A stretch of DNA of 64,000 bases from G963678255 sp963678255 (GTDB taxonomy: Bacteria > Cloacimonadota > Cloacimonadia > Cloacimonadales > WRIO01): positions 248,001 through 312,000 of the forward strand of contig CAXXTW010000001.1 in assembly GCA_963678255.2 (NCBI GenBank), given 5' to 3'. The notes under the pieces are model-generated. The model was not told where the DNA came from and made no database searches. It was given only the letters and a program-made list of their open reading frames with translations. Made by a program: the position numbers and the translations under genes. Below are positions 45,912 to 54,398 of this stretch, piece by piece (positions within the stretch are counted from its first letter, which is position 1; each line of letters starts with the position of its first letter).

Positions 45912-47903
45912 TTATTTTGGAAATTGCTTTGGAGGTATTTTAAAGCCCCATGCTGAATCTTCAAAAGCGCTCATTAAACCAGCGGAAGAATTTTTATAAA
46001 CTTCCGGATAATCAGGTGGTTGGACAAAATAAAAACGTTTATCGTAATAATATTTTTTTCCATAACCTGTAGATGCGTGACCAGGACCCCATTTCCATTC
46101 TTCTGGGTTCCATGCTCCTTGATCAGGATTACTAGCATTTACAGTACCACTACGATGAACAAATCCTCTTCTTCGTTGAGCAATAGATCCAAAAATCCAT
46201 AAAGTCCCGCGTTCGTAAACTATACTGTTAACTGCTTCGGGCCAAACTGGATTAACCCAAGGATAATCTACAGTTGGGTAATATGGAAAACCAGCCATTG
46301 CTCCAACAGGGTAACCAGGAGTAACATCGTTTGGTGTTAAATTAGGCCATTTTTTCCAAGCGGGAGCCCCTGTAGTAATAGGAGGTAAAGGTTTATACAT
46401 ATACCGATGTAAATCGATAAAAGTGTATAAAGTATCTCTACCAGTATGATTATTAAATCCTCTATACGGAGTTGTAGCTCCATGAGGGTGTTGATACTCA
46501 TAAGTAAATACACCTGCTGTTCTAAATGAATTTTCTTCTAAAGCCTCATCTTCTGCCCCTATAGCAGCGTAGGCACCATATAGATAGACATTTCCATTAG
46601 GACCTTGAGAATTACTACTATTAATTACTTCATTAAGTTTATCATAATATTTATATTTGATGATTATACTACCCTCTGCCACCAAACCAAAATAATCATA
46701 TCTATTTAGTTGGTCTGGATCATCAGGAGGTTGCTCTATAGTAGTATTTGCATAGGTAATATTACCGGTAATATAAGCATTTCCTTGACAACCAATAGTC
46801 AATTTTCCAGCAACCAAACCATCTACCCAAGTCACTCCGGGTATAAAGAATGATTTACTTGTAAATCCATAAGTAGGACCTACAACCCAAATTGAATCCT
46901 GTAAAGATACACGATTAGTCCACAAAGAATCCCCGATATAAGTGGCTGGATTATTGGGTATAGTTGGATGTAACGCATCAGGGTAATTAGAGTAAACAAC
47001 AAAAGTATCAATTTGAGGAGCTAATAAAGTAATGGTTGTAGTCTCCAATGATGCTCGGTTGATATATAATTTATAAATTTTATTCTCGTCAAACGTAACT
47101 CCAAAAGGTGCTAGTCCATTTCGACGAATTCTCTCAGCAGTTGGTTGATAAGCGATAGTAGGCACTTCTTCTTCCCATCCGCCTTCAAAAATAGCTTCCT
47201 TTTGAGCGTCAGTCGGGAAAATACCAGAAGAATAAATCCTAAAATGTCCGGATGTTGTTACCATATCGTGAAACCAAGGCCAATTTGGGTTTGCAGGATT
47301 AACACATGTTGTCCCGCCCTTTATGCCATTCTGCAACCAAATATCTGAGTTACTATGAACTTTCCCAAACAACTCATCATTTCCCCAAAATTTAACACGT
47401 GCTGCATCATCTTCACCGTCAGAAATATCTGATTTTTCTGTATCTGAGAAGTATTGATATTTAGCCAAACTTTCACGAGCTGAATTCTTTTCCATAAACT
47501 TCTTAACAGGCGAATATAAGCCACTATATCTAAATTTCGAATATCTGGCAGTACATAAGGCTTGTACTGTTGCAACCTGATCCATGGTTAAACCCATAAA
47601 GGTATTCATGGAAGTAAATTTCTTTAATAAATCAACATAATAGGTTACATTACGTTCTTTTGCTAAGATACTGACAACTCTTCGACTTAAAACAAGTTTT
47701 CCATCTTCTAACATGATGGTAATTCGTTTAACTTCAGATCTTAATAAAAGATCTTCTTGTAAACTATCCTGTAAGACGTTTGTGGTATAAACATCTTCAT
47801 TAACAACAGCAATTAAGCTAATGGTAGCGATTGTGGCAATTATTACAAGAACCATTGCCACTAAAATATTGGATCCTACCCCCCGGTCATTAATAAGGGT
47901 CAT
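45912..47903 (-). CDS. Large DUF4900-like pilus-operon protein with N-terminal membrane helix
   Basis: The protein has 663 residues after an excellent AAGGAGG SD. It begins with a prepilin-like hydrophobic helix ('ILVAMVLVIIATIATISLIAVV', about 13-34) but without a clear prepilin peptidase site. The middle contains 'RVKFWGNDELFGKVHSNSDIWLQN', the pattern of DUF4900/PilX-like proteins found with FCB-group pili. A long beta-rich C-terminal part is full of Pro, Tyr and Trp. It sits between the minor pilins and pilM. A pilus tip or initiation-complex component, like PilX/GspK, is inferred. Confidence 0.65.
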   Translation of the reverse strand: MTLINDRGVGSNILVAMVLVIIATIATISLIAVVNEDVYTTNVLQDSLQEDLLLRSEVKRITIMLEDGKLVLSRRVVSILAKERNVTYYVDLLKKFTSMNTFMGLTMDQVATVQALCTARYSKFRYSGLYSPVKKFMEKNSARESLAKYQYFSDTEKSDISDGEDDAARVKFWGNDELFGKVHSNSDIWLQNGIKGGTTCVNPANPNWPWFHDMVTTSGHFRIYSSGIFPTDAQKEAIFEGGWEEEVPTIAYQPTAERIRRNGLAPFGVTFDENKIYKLYINRASLETTTITLLAPQIDTFVVYSNYPDALHPTIPNNPATYIGDSLWTNRVSLQDSIWVVGPTYGFTSKSFFIPGVTWVDGLVAGKLTIGCQGNAYITGNITYANTTIEQPPDDPDQLNRYDYFGLVAEGSIIIKYKYYDKLNEVINSSNSQGPNGNVYLYGAYAAIGAEDEALEENSFRTAGVFTYEYQHPHGATTPYRGFNNHTGRDTLYTFIDLHRYMYKPLPPITTGAPAWKKWPNLTPNDVTPGYPVGAMAGFPYYPTVDYPWVNPVWPEAVNSIVYERGTLWIFGSIAQRRRGFVHRSGTVNASNPDQGAWNPEEWKWGPGHASTGYGKKYYYDKRFYFVQPPDYPEVYKNSSAGLMSAFEDSAWGFKIPPKQFPK

Positions 47904-47950
47904 TATATCCTCCTTAAGGATAAAAGATAATATCAGAATTTAAGAATTTC

Positions 47951-48583
47951 TTATTGAGAATTTCCTAAATAGATAAGATTTACAAACTTAGCGTCTCGCG
48001 TATTCTGTCTCAAATCATCTGCAGCAGTCTGATCGGTAAGGCGTTGTCTGAAACGAACACGTCCAGTGATCTTAACTTCTATTAAAGCTACATTACCATT
48101 TAGGGATGAATCCACTTTACGAAAATTTAAATCAATTATTCTAAACTTTAATTCCTTTTTAATTAAACGTTCATCTTTGGGAAAGATAACTTCACTATTG
48201 ACGTTAATCATAGAAAACTTAGCACTGTACAAAATTTTTCCATTGAATAATTTGAACTGTGCCCAATAATTATTACGATCATCAGGAATATTAGGATAAA
48301 TCGTAATTTTTTTCCCATTAGATTCTATGACTGCTGTTTTAGCTGTATACAATCCAATCATCTGAATATCATTGTTTATCGTTTTTTTGGGGTAACCATT
48401 ACGAATATACAACATTGTCTGCACTAAATCATGTTGTAATTCATTGTAATCCTTCAATTCCCAAAAAGTAGTAAAAAATTGAACTAGTACTAGAATAAAA
48501 CCTGCTGTTAATAATCCGGTCAAGGCGATCCCAGCTATAACTTCTGTGATTGTAAAACCTTTTTCATTTAAATTCTTTAACAT
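47951..48583 (-). CDS. Minor prepilin-like protein
   Basis: The protein has 210 residues. The N-terminus 'NLNEKGFTITEVIAGIALTGLLTAGFI' is a type III signal: cleavage is expected after Gly, leaving Phe1 and Glu5, followed by the conserved hydrophobic helix. The rest is a beta-rich domain without recognised motifs. With the next gene upstream it probably forms the priming complex of the pilus. Confidence 0.82.
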   Translation of the reverse strand: MLKNLNEKGFTITEVIAGIALTGLLTAGFILVLVQFFTTFWELKDYNELQHDLVQTMLYIRNGYPKKTINNDIQMIGLYTAKTAVIESNGKKITIYPNIPDDRNNYWAQFKLFNGKILYSAKFSMINVNSEVIFPKDERLIKKELKFRIIDLNFRKVDSSLNGNVALIEVKITGRVRFRQRLTDQTAADDLRQNTRDAKFVNLIYLGNSQ

Positions 48584-48591
48584 ATTTGCAC

Positions 48592-49056
48592 CTATGGTGT
48601 AACCTTTTGATAATAATCTTCTCGAAGAGTTATATGGCGAACTTGGCCAGAAGTCGGAGTTAATCCGAATAGATCAGGATTTTCCCGCCATTCACCAACG
48701 GCTGTCACAGATGTGTAAACCACATTCAAACCCGTATTGTAATCATATTGATAGAATTTACTAAATGTAATCCTACAATTAATTCTCTTTCCTCTATAAG
48801 GTTCTTCAATCGCGATCGTTTGAGGTATTAATGAAGGAAGAGCATTAAATTTCATAAAATGAAGACGTATTCTATTTAATTCTCCATCAACAAGAAATGC
48901 AACTTTACGATCGTGATAATTTGTTAAAGCCTTGTAACGGGCATAAGTGATAGTAATCATCATGCCCGTAACGACAAACGTTAAGATTGCCATAGCGGCC
49001 AATATTTCAAACAAAGCTGAACCTTTTTGGTTATCTAAGGTTTTAGTCAATTTCAT
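48592..49056 (-). CDS. Minor prepilin-like protein
   Basis: The protein has 154 residues. 'NQKGSALFEILAAMAILTFVVTGMM' is a prepilin signal with the conserved Glu and hydrophobic helix, though Ser replaces the usual Phe at +1. The ATG shares its first base with the pilT stop codon (TAATG), so translation is coupled. PilV-like by position. Confidence 0.78.
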   Translation of the reverse strand: MKLTKTLDNQKGSALFEILAAMAILTFVVTGMMITITYARYKALTNYHDRKVAFLVDGELNRIRLHFMKFNALPSLIPQTIAIEEPYRGKRINCRITFSKFYQYDYNTGLNVVYTSVTAVGEWRENPDLFGLTPTSGQVRHITLREDYYQKVTP

Positions 49057-50114
49057 TAAAAACCTGCTCCGGTTACAAACATTTTTGGATTATCAGCAGT
49101 TTGTTCTGCAACATTACGGTCAATTAATCCGTTCATGACATGGTTGTATAAAGATTGATCTTTAGACTGCATACCTTCTTTAGTTCCAGATTGAATAACA
49201 GAAGGGATCTGATAGGTCTTTTCTTCACGGATTAGATTTCTCACCGCAGTGTTAGCGATCATAATTTCTAAAACAGGGACACGACCATTTCCTTCTTTCA
49301 AAGGGCATAAAGTTTGAGCGACAACAGCTTCTAAAGATTCAGACAACATGGATCGAACCTGAGCTTGTTGTTCTCTGGGGTACATATCAATGATACGATC
49401 AATAGTTTTAGTAGCACTACTGGTATGAAGGGTAGCAAGTACTAAATGCCCCGTTTCAGCAGCAGTTAAAGCTAAAGATACAGTTTCAAGATCACGCATT
49501 TCACCAACGAGTATCACGTCTGGATCTTCACGTAAAGCAGATCGAAGAGCTGCCGTAAATGACCAAGTATCGTGTCCCAGCTCTCTTTGATTGATCAAAC
49601 AATTTTTGGAAGAGTGGACAAACTCGATAGGGTCTTCGACTGTTATGATGTGTTTTTGTAATTTTTCATTTATAGAATCGATCATGGTTGCCAAAGTGGT
49701 TGACTTACCTGATCCAGTAGGACCGGTAACCAAAATCAACCCTTTTTCCTTCATAGCTAAGCGCTCAAGTATCTCTGGAAGATGTAATTCATGATAACTT
49801 TTAATTTCATTAGGAATTACACGAAATGAGGCAGCGTATCCATTGATTTGGTTGAATGCATTAACACGAAAACGGACATCAGAGCTTAATTTAGTAGAAA
49901 AGTCAATTTCTAACTTTTCCTTAAATAATTCTTTTTGAGTTTCGGTTAAAACACCATCTATCAATTGGGATAAATCTTCCTGAGTCAGCTTGGGAAGGTT
50001 AAGTTTTTTCATTCTTCCATGTACACGAACCATGGGAAAAGATCCAGCACTAATGTGCAAATCTGATGCTCCAGCTTCAGCTGTAAACCGAAGAAGATCT
50101 TGGATTGTTAACAA
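49056..50114 (-). CDS. pilT: Pilus retraction ATPase PilT
   Basis: The protein has 352 residues and no N-terminal MshEN domain, unlike PilB. Walker A is 'GPTGSGKSTTLATMI', Walker B 'REDPDVILVGEMRDLETV', and the PilT-specific 'AIRNLIREEK'-type segment appears as 'AVRNLIREEKTYQIPSVIQSG'. It drives pilus retraction and twitching. Placement inside the structural operon, straight after the pilin, is uncommon; many genomes keep pilT apart. Confidence 0.94.
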   Translation of the reverse strand: MLTIQDLLRFTAEAGASDLHISAGSFPMVRVHGRMKKLNLPKLTQEDLSQLIDGVLTETQKELFKEKLEIDFSTKLSSDVRFRVNAFNQINGYAASFRVIPNEIKSYHELHLPEILERLAMKEKGLILVTGPTGSGKSTTLATMIDSINEKLQKHIITVEDPIEFVHSSKNCLINQRELGHDTWSFTAALRSALREDPDVILVGEMRDLETVSLALTAAETGHLVLATLHTSSATKTIDRIIDMYPREQQAQVRSMLSESLEAVVAQTLCPLKEGNGRVPVLEIMIANTAVRNLIREEKTYQIPSVIQSGTKEGMQSKDQSLYNHVMNGLIDRNVAEQTADNPKMFVTGAGF

Positions 50115-50132
50115 TTATGCCTCCTGGTCCGA

Positions 50133-50564
50133 TTATTCTTCGGATCCACTTTCATCGTCAGTATAAGTGTCAATTCCGTAACCATGGAATTTAGCTTCAG
50201 TTACATCATACCATACTTGCTTACCTTCGCCACCTGAGAATTCGGCAGTTGAAGTAGCTAAATATTTTTTTGGAGGGTTTCCAACTACTTCAAATTTCCA
50301 ATTTTTTGAAGTTGCTTTACCGATCTTTGCTTCTTTTAATGCATCTTCTACTCTGAAATTTTCTGTTGTACCATATTGTTGATTTTGAATATCATAAGCT
50401 TTGCGAATAGTTGAAAGGGCTGATTGAGCTTCTGTAGCTCTAGCTTTTTCCACATAACGCATGTAAATGGGAACTGCAATCGCTGCAAGGATTGCTACGA
50501 TAATAACGACCACCAAAATTTCAATTAAGGTGAAACCTTTTTGAGATTTGAAGACTTTTGACAT
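50133..50564 (-). CDS. Major pilin-like protein (PilA/GspG type)
   Basis: The protein has 143 residues. The textbook prepilin signal 'SQKGFTLIEILVVVIIVAILAAIA' gives a mature protein beginning FTLIE. The helix continues through 'VPIYMRYVEKARATEAQSALSTIRKAYD'. The C-terminal domain is small and ends in an acidic tail (Asp-Asp-Glu-Ser-Gly-Ser-Glu-Glu). First gene of the operon behind a consensus promoter, as expected for the most abundant subunit. SD AGGAGG. Confidence 0.92.
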   Translation of the reverse strand: MSKVFKSQKGFTLIEILVVVIIVAILAAIAVPIYMRYVEKARATEAQSALSTIRKAYDIQNQQYGTTENFRVEDALKEAKIGKATSKNWKFEVVGNPPKKYLATSTAEFSGGEGKQVWYDVTEAKFHGYGIDTYTDDESGSEE

Positions 50565-50604
50565 CTTTCCTCCTGGAATTTTTTTCTATTTCCTAACAAT
50601 GCAA

Positions 50605-50633
50605 CTTATGTTCCAATATAATTTTTTTGTCAA
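50605..50633 (-). promoter_or_regulatory. Promoter of the pilus operon
   Basis: Minus-strand TTGACA (50628-50633), 17-bp spacer, CATAAG (50605-50610). About 40 bases of leader precede the pilin ATG. Confidence 0.65.
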
Positions 50634-50690
50634 CCATTTTTTATAATTTTTCACTTTTTCCTCACTTCTTAATATTTATCTTGACAACAT

Positions 50691-50718
50691 TTATTTATTC
50701 AGGCATACATACTAACAT
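50691..50718 (+). promoter_or_regulatory. Promoter of the fliA cassette
   Basis: TTGACA (50691-50696) with TAACAT (50713-50718) at 16 bp. It is divergent from the pilus promoter, with the two -35 boxes about 60 bases apart. Confidence 0.55.
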
Positions 50719-50750
50719 TGATCCCCTTATTTCTATTGGGAGGAATGTTA

Positions 50751-51509
50751 ATGGAAGTGGATGAAAAAAAGCTCTGGGAACTCTATAAACGAACAGGAAG
50801 ACCTGAATTGCAGGAACAGATTGTGGTTCGATATCTTAAACTAGTGCATTATATAGTGAATCGTTTAGTGATTTACTCTACTCATGGGCTTGAAAAAGAT
50901 GATTTGTATAGTGCAGGTGTTTTAGGCTTATTAGAAGCTATTGAGCGTTTTGACATTTCAAAAGGTATTGAATTTAAAACCTTTTCAGCCATTCGAATAA
51001 AAGGAGCCATTATAGATGAAATCCGACGGTTCGACTGGGTTCCAAGAAGTATAAGACAAAAAGCAAAAAAAATAGATTCAGCTATTCATCATCTTTTTCA
51101 TGAATTAAACAGAATACCTTCTGATGAAGAAATCGCCAAAGAACTTAACATTTCTATTGATGAATACTATCAATTAACTGATAATCTGGGACCTCTTTTC
51201 TTACACTCACTAGACTCTGATGTTAATCAGAGTGGAGATGATAACTCCCTCCAGCTAAATCAATTAATTGATAATAAAGAAGAAGACTATGAAACAGAAA
51301 AAAGAAGATCAACACTTAAACGAAAAATAATAGAGGCAATTAACCATCTCCCTGAAAAAGAGAAGCTTGTCATTTCGCTCTATTATTATGAAGGACTAAC
51401 TCTTAAAGAAATTGGAGTTGTACTCTCGGTCACAGAATCAAGGGTCTCACAGATTCATTCTTCTGCAATTTTAAAATTAAGAAACCTTCTTAAAAATAAA
51501 GATTTTTAA
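50751..51509 (+). CDS. fliA: FliA-type (sigma-28) RNA polymerase sigma factor
   Basis: The ATG at 50751 has GGGAGGA six bases upstream; an earlier in-frame TTG overlaps the promoter and is rejected. The protein has 252 residues: region 2 ('DDLYSAGVLGLLEAIERFD', 'FKTFSAIRIKGAIIDEIRRFDWVPRS'), region 3 and region 4 with helix-turn-helix ('EGLTLKEIGVVLSVTESRVSQIHSSAI'). Region 1 is missing, as in all sigma-28. FliA normally directs late flagellar genes, but also general motility or pilus genes in non-flagellated lineages. It heads a cassette with SwrB-position and FliK-like genes and is divergent from the pilus operon. Confidence 0.92.
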   Translation: MEVDEKKLWELYKRTGRPELQEQIVVRYLKLVHYIVNRLVIYSTHGLEKDDLYSAGVLGLLEAIERFDISKGIEFKTFSAIRIKGAIIDEIRRFDWVPRSIRQKAKKIDSAIHHLFHELNRIPSDEEIAKELNISIDEYYQLTDNLGPLFLHSLDSDVNQSGDDNSLQLNQLIDNKEEDYETEKRRSTLKRKIIEAINHLPEKEKLVISLYYYEGLTLKEIGVVLSVTESRVSQIHSSAILKLRNLLKNKDF

Positions 51510-51526
51510 TAACTGAGGTTAATATA

Positions 51527-53263
51527 ATGAGAAAATTTCTACTATTGTTTACACTTTTGACAGCAATTTTTACCTTATCTGCTGAAACCAGACTACTAAA
51601 TGTCTCTGTCTATAATTTCGGCGAGATAGCCAGGGTATCCTTAACCTTCAATCAAAAGCCAATATATTCCTTTAGAAAAGATACTACAAATAAAAAGATT
51701 GTCATCTCAGTACCTAATGGAAAAAGCTCTATTTTAAAAGAAAAAAAAGTACAGTCTCCTACAATTAGAAGTATTTATTATCTTTCAGACTCTGGACAAT
51801 TGTCCATCACTATACTTACGACAAAACTCTTTGAAGATATCAAGGAATATTCACAATCTCGTGGTAACTATGTCTTATCTTATGATATTTTTAATTCAAA
51901 AACTCCAACAAAATTAAGTGAATTAATAAGTTATGGAGATTATTTTTCTTTCCTTGGGAAAAAGAGTAATGCAGAAAATTACTATAAAAAAGCTTTAAAA
52001 CTTACACCAAATTCTAAATCCATTAATGCTAAATTGAATCGCTTGATCAATAAAAAAGCTCAATCAAAAACAAATGAAGTCAATATAGAAAACAAAAACA
52101 CAACTCCAACCCCAATAATATCTACCGAAAAAAAATCAGCTGAAACACTTAAGAAAGATATTATTGAAACTCAGAATAAACTCTCAAACAAGACAGAAAA
52201 CATTCCTGTAAACAAATCTATTATTGATACTGTCAATCAGACTGACACAACTAAATTATTAAAACCAGTATCAGTTAAAAAAACTCTCATGAGAATTCCT
52301 ATCACTAAGCCCGAATTTATTATAAAAAAATCTAATCCTATTAAGCAAACTCATCCACAAGAAGAAAAACTGGATTTGGAAGAGATCAAAACACCCATAG
52401 TAAATACAACTAAGGCACAACTACCTGTCAAAACAGTTACCAATGACAGCTTAAGGCTATCAATAAATGAAAAAAAGCTATTAAATCTTTTTAACAAAGC
52501 TGACAATGACAGTTTAAAGCAAGCTTTTATATTGGGATTAGTTTCAAGATATTCTGAAGTGACTAACGAAGCAATTCAATATTTTAAATCAATACCAGAT
52601 TCTCACCAGTTAAAAAAAGAAGCGAACATTCAACTCTTTCAAATCTATACAAATACAGGACAGATTAACGAAGCAAAAATGCTTGCTTCTTTTTCACAAT
52701 CAGATACTACAAAAATTGACAGGACTACTTCTCTTTTAAAGACAAAAATAGAAGTGTGGATGGGATTAACCTTTGGAGTGTTAATTTTGATACTAACCAT
52801 CATTGGAATGTCAATGTTTCAACATTGGAAACTTTTAAAAAATAAGCCAAAAATCTCTGATGAAGAATTTGAAATCCATAAAAATAACCTAAAAAGAGCT
52901 TATGAAAACAGAGAAAAATATCAGCAAGAAGAGCAAGAAGAAGTTGAAAACCATCCAGATTCTAATTCTTCATTGATTCCTGATTATGATAACCCACCTG
53001 TCATTGCTGAAGATCTTGATCATGAAGAAGAAAGCCAATTGATCAAAGAGGAAGAAGATAGAGACCGTTATATTACTATCATGAAGAAAGATAAGCCTTC
53101 AGATAATGACTTCCAGGAGGGTTTTGATGGTTTTGGTGATGAAGAATACAAAAAGAAAATGATCTTAAAACTATATAATGATGGATGGGCTATTGAAGAG
53201 ATTGCCAAAGAATTACAAATTTCTCAAAGAGAAATTGATTTTATAATAAAAATGTCAGAATAA
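51527..53263 (+). CDS. Exported-membrane protein with AMIN-like, TPR and C-terminal helix-turn-helix segments
   Basis: The protein has 578 residues: a signal peptide (1-19), an AMIN-like beta region (about 22-122, 'LLNVSVYNFGEIARVSLTF'), a TPR-like pair (about 134-175), a long Lys/Thr/Pro-rich linker, another helical repeat area (310-395), a membrane helix (411-431) and an acidic cytoplasmic tail. The last 45 residues ('KKMILKLYNDGWAIEEIAKELQISQREID') resemble the small HTH-like tail of SwrB/DUF6115 proteins encoded after sigD in Firmicutes, the same relative position as here. Function unknown; a bridge between cell wall and cytoplasm is suggested by topology. Confidence 0.65.
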   Translation: MRKFLLLFTLLTAIFTLSAETRLLNVSVYNFGEIARVSLTFNQKPIYSFRKDTTNKKIVISVPNGKSSILKEKKVQSPTIRSIYYLSDSGQLSITILTTKLFEDIKEYSQSRGNYVLSYDIFNSKTPTKLSELISYGDYFSFLGKKSNAENYYKKALKLTPNSKSINAKLNRLINKKAQSKTNEVNIENKNTTPTPIISTEKKSAETLKKDIIETQNKLSNKTENIPVNKSIIDTVNQTDTTKLLKPVSVKKTLMRIPITKPEFIIKKSNPIKQTHPQEEKLDLEEIKTPIVNTTKAQLPVKTVTNDSLRLSINEKKLLNLFNKADNDSLKQAFILGLVSRYSEVTNEAIQYFKSIPDSHQLKKEANIQLFQIYTNTGQINEAKMLASFSQSDTTKIDRTTSLLKTKIEVWMGLTFGVLILILTIIGMSMFQHWKLLKNKPKISDEEFEIHKNNLKRAYENREKYQQEEQEEVENHPDSNSSLIPDYDNPPVIAEDLDHEEESQLIKEEEDRDRYITIMKKDKPSDNDFQEGFDGFGDEEYKKKMILKLYNDGWAIEEIAKELQISQREIDFIIKMSE

Positions 53264-53289
53264 TTATGAATTATAGTCATTAAACAAAA

Positions 53290-54240
53290 ATGTCAGATCA
53301 AAGTTTTTCTCTCGGAAAAGATCAAAGCGCTAAACTTCAAAAAAAACTCAAACAGGGTGAAATAATTCCAGTTCAGGTTTTGAATTATACTGGAGATAAC
53401 ATCTATGTCATCCTTATAAAAAATCTTGAAGTTAAAGCATTTTCTAATATCGACTTACGCACAAAACTTCTCTTTGTAAAAGTAAAAGAGTTATACCCAT
53501 TACCCAATCTTCAATTGATAGTAAATGATCCTGATTCTGATCAATATGATATTCTAAACTCTTTTGCTGATCTTAATATAGCATTTAACGAATCTGATCT
53601 AGATTTAATTTCTTATCTAGGGACCTTGAAGAAAAATTTCGTTTTAAGTCAGAATATCTTATTTGATCTTTACCACTCTTTTCAAAATAAACTGCGGTTT
53701 TCACTTATCCCCAAAAATATATTCTTTTCATCTGCTCTAGGTGACATCAATACATTTTATGATTTTATAGAAATCTATAACCCAAATAGGATAATTAACA
53801 AAGAGCTCGATGATTTGATAGAACAAACCCCTCATTTTAATATATTGCAAATGTCTCATTTGTTGACAAATAATGAAAAATTTCTATTTCGTTTACAATC
53901 AGCTTTGAAATCCATGAACAAAATATTACAAAACACACCTTACCGCCTTGAACAATGGATCATTATTCGCAACAATCATGCCCTCATCATTCCTGTTGAA
54001 TATCTGATCAATCAAAATAATGAAATCATAAAATCACAGTGCTTTCTCAATACTCAACATCTTGGTTTATTTCATATCTATTCACAGGGAAACACTCTGT
54101 CTTTTGAGGTTGAAAATAACACCATATTAAAACACCTAGAGACTTCTTTCTCAGATATCTCTCAATTTATCCATCAAAAATATCCTACACTGGTTTGCAA
54201 ACCAGGAGTTATGAAATTTGTTATTAATACTGTATCATGA
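53290..54240 (+). CDS. FliK-like (hook-length-control-like) protein, divergent
   Basis: The protein has 316 residues with no signal peptide. The N-terminal part ('LKQGEIIPVQVLNYTGDNIYVILI...NIDLRTKLLFVKVKELY') follows the small beta-barrel pattern of FliK-family N-domains. The C-terminal part ('SQCFLNTQHLGLFHIYSQGNTLSFEV...LKHLETSFSDISQFI') follows the FliK C-domain pattern (LNTxxLGxVxVxxxxxxxxLxVxxxxE...LxxxLxxL). This is pattern recognition, not a search. No SD is visible before the ATG. No hook, rod or export gene is in the window. Confidence 0.5.
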   Translation: MSDQSFSLGKDQSAKLQKKLKQGEIIPVQVLNYTGDNIYVILIKNLEVKAFSNIDLRTKLLFVKVKELYPLPNLQLIVNDPDSDQYDILNSFADLNIAFNESDLDLISYLGTLKKNFVLSQNILFDLYHSFQNKLRFSLIPKNIFFSSALGDINTFYDFIEIYNPNRIINKELDDLIEQTPHFNILQMSHLLTNNEKFLFRLQSALKSMNKILQNTPYRLEQWIIIRNNHALIIPVEYLINQNNEIIKSQCFLNTQHLGLFHIYSQGNTLSFEVENNTILKHLETSFSDISQFIHQKYPTLVCKPGVMKFVINTVS

Positions 54241-54248
54241 GGACTAAG

Positions 54249-54398
54249 ATGACAATATCCAAAGAGCCCCCCGAACATAATCAATTAGAAGATGAAACTT
54301 ATCATGAATTTCAGCAAATTCGTTTACGAATGGATTTATTCGAATCAGTTAAGACCGCTATTCAGATTTTCCTTGATAAGGATGATGAATTAAAATGA
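54249..54398 (+). CDS. Small 49-residue protein, function unknown
   Basis: The ATG at 54249 has GAGGA a few bases upstream, formed by the stop region of the previous gene. The frame ends in an ATGA overlap with the GAF-DHp gene, a strong sign of real, coupled translation. The product is acidic and helical ('EDETYHEFQQIRLRMDLFES') with no known motif. It could be a partner of either neighbour. Confidence 0.6.
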   Translation: MTISKEPPEHNQLEDETYHEFQQIRLRMDLFESVKTAIQIFLDKDDELK

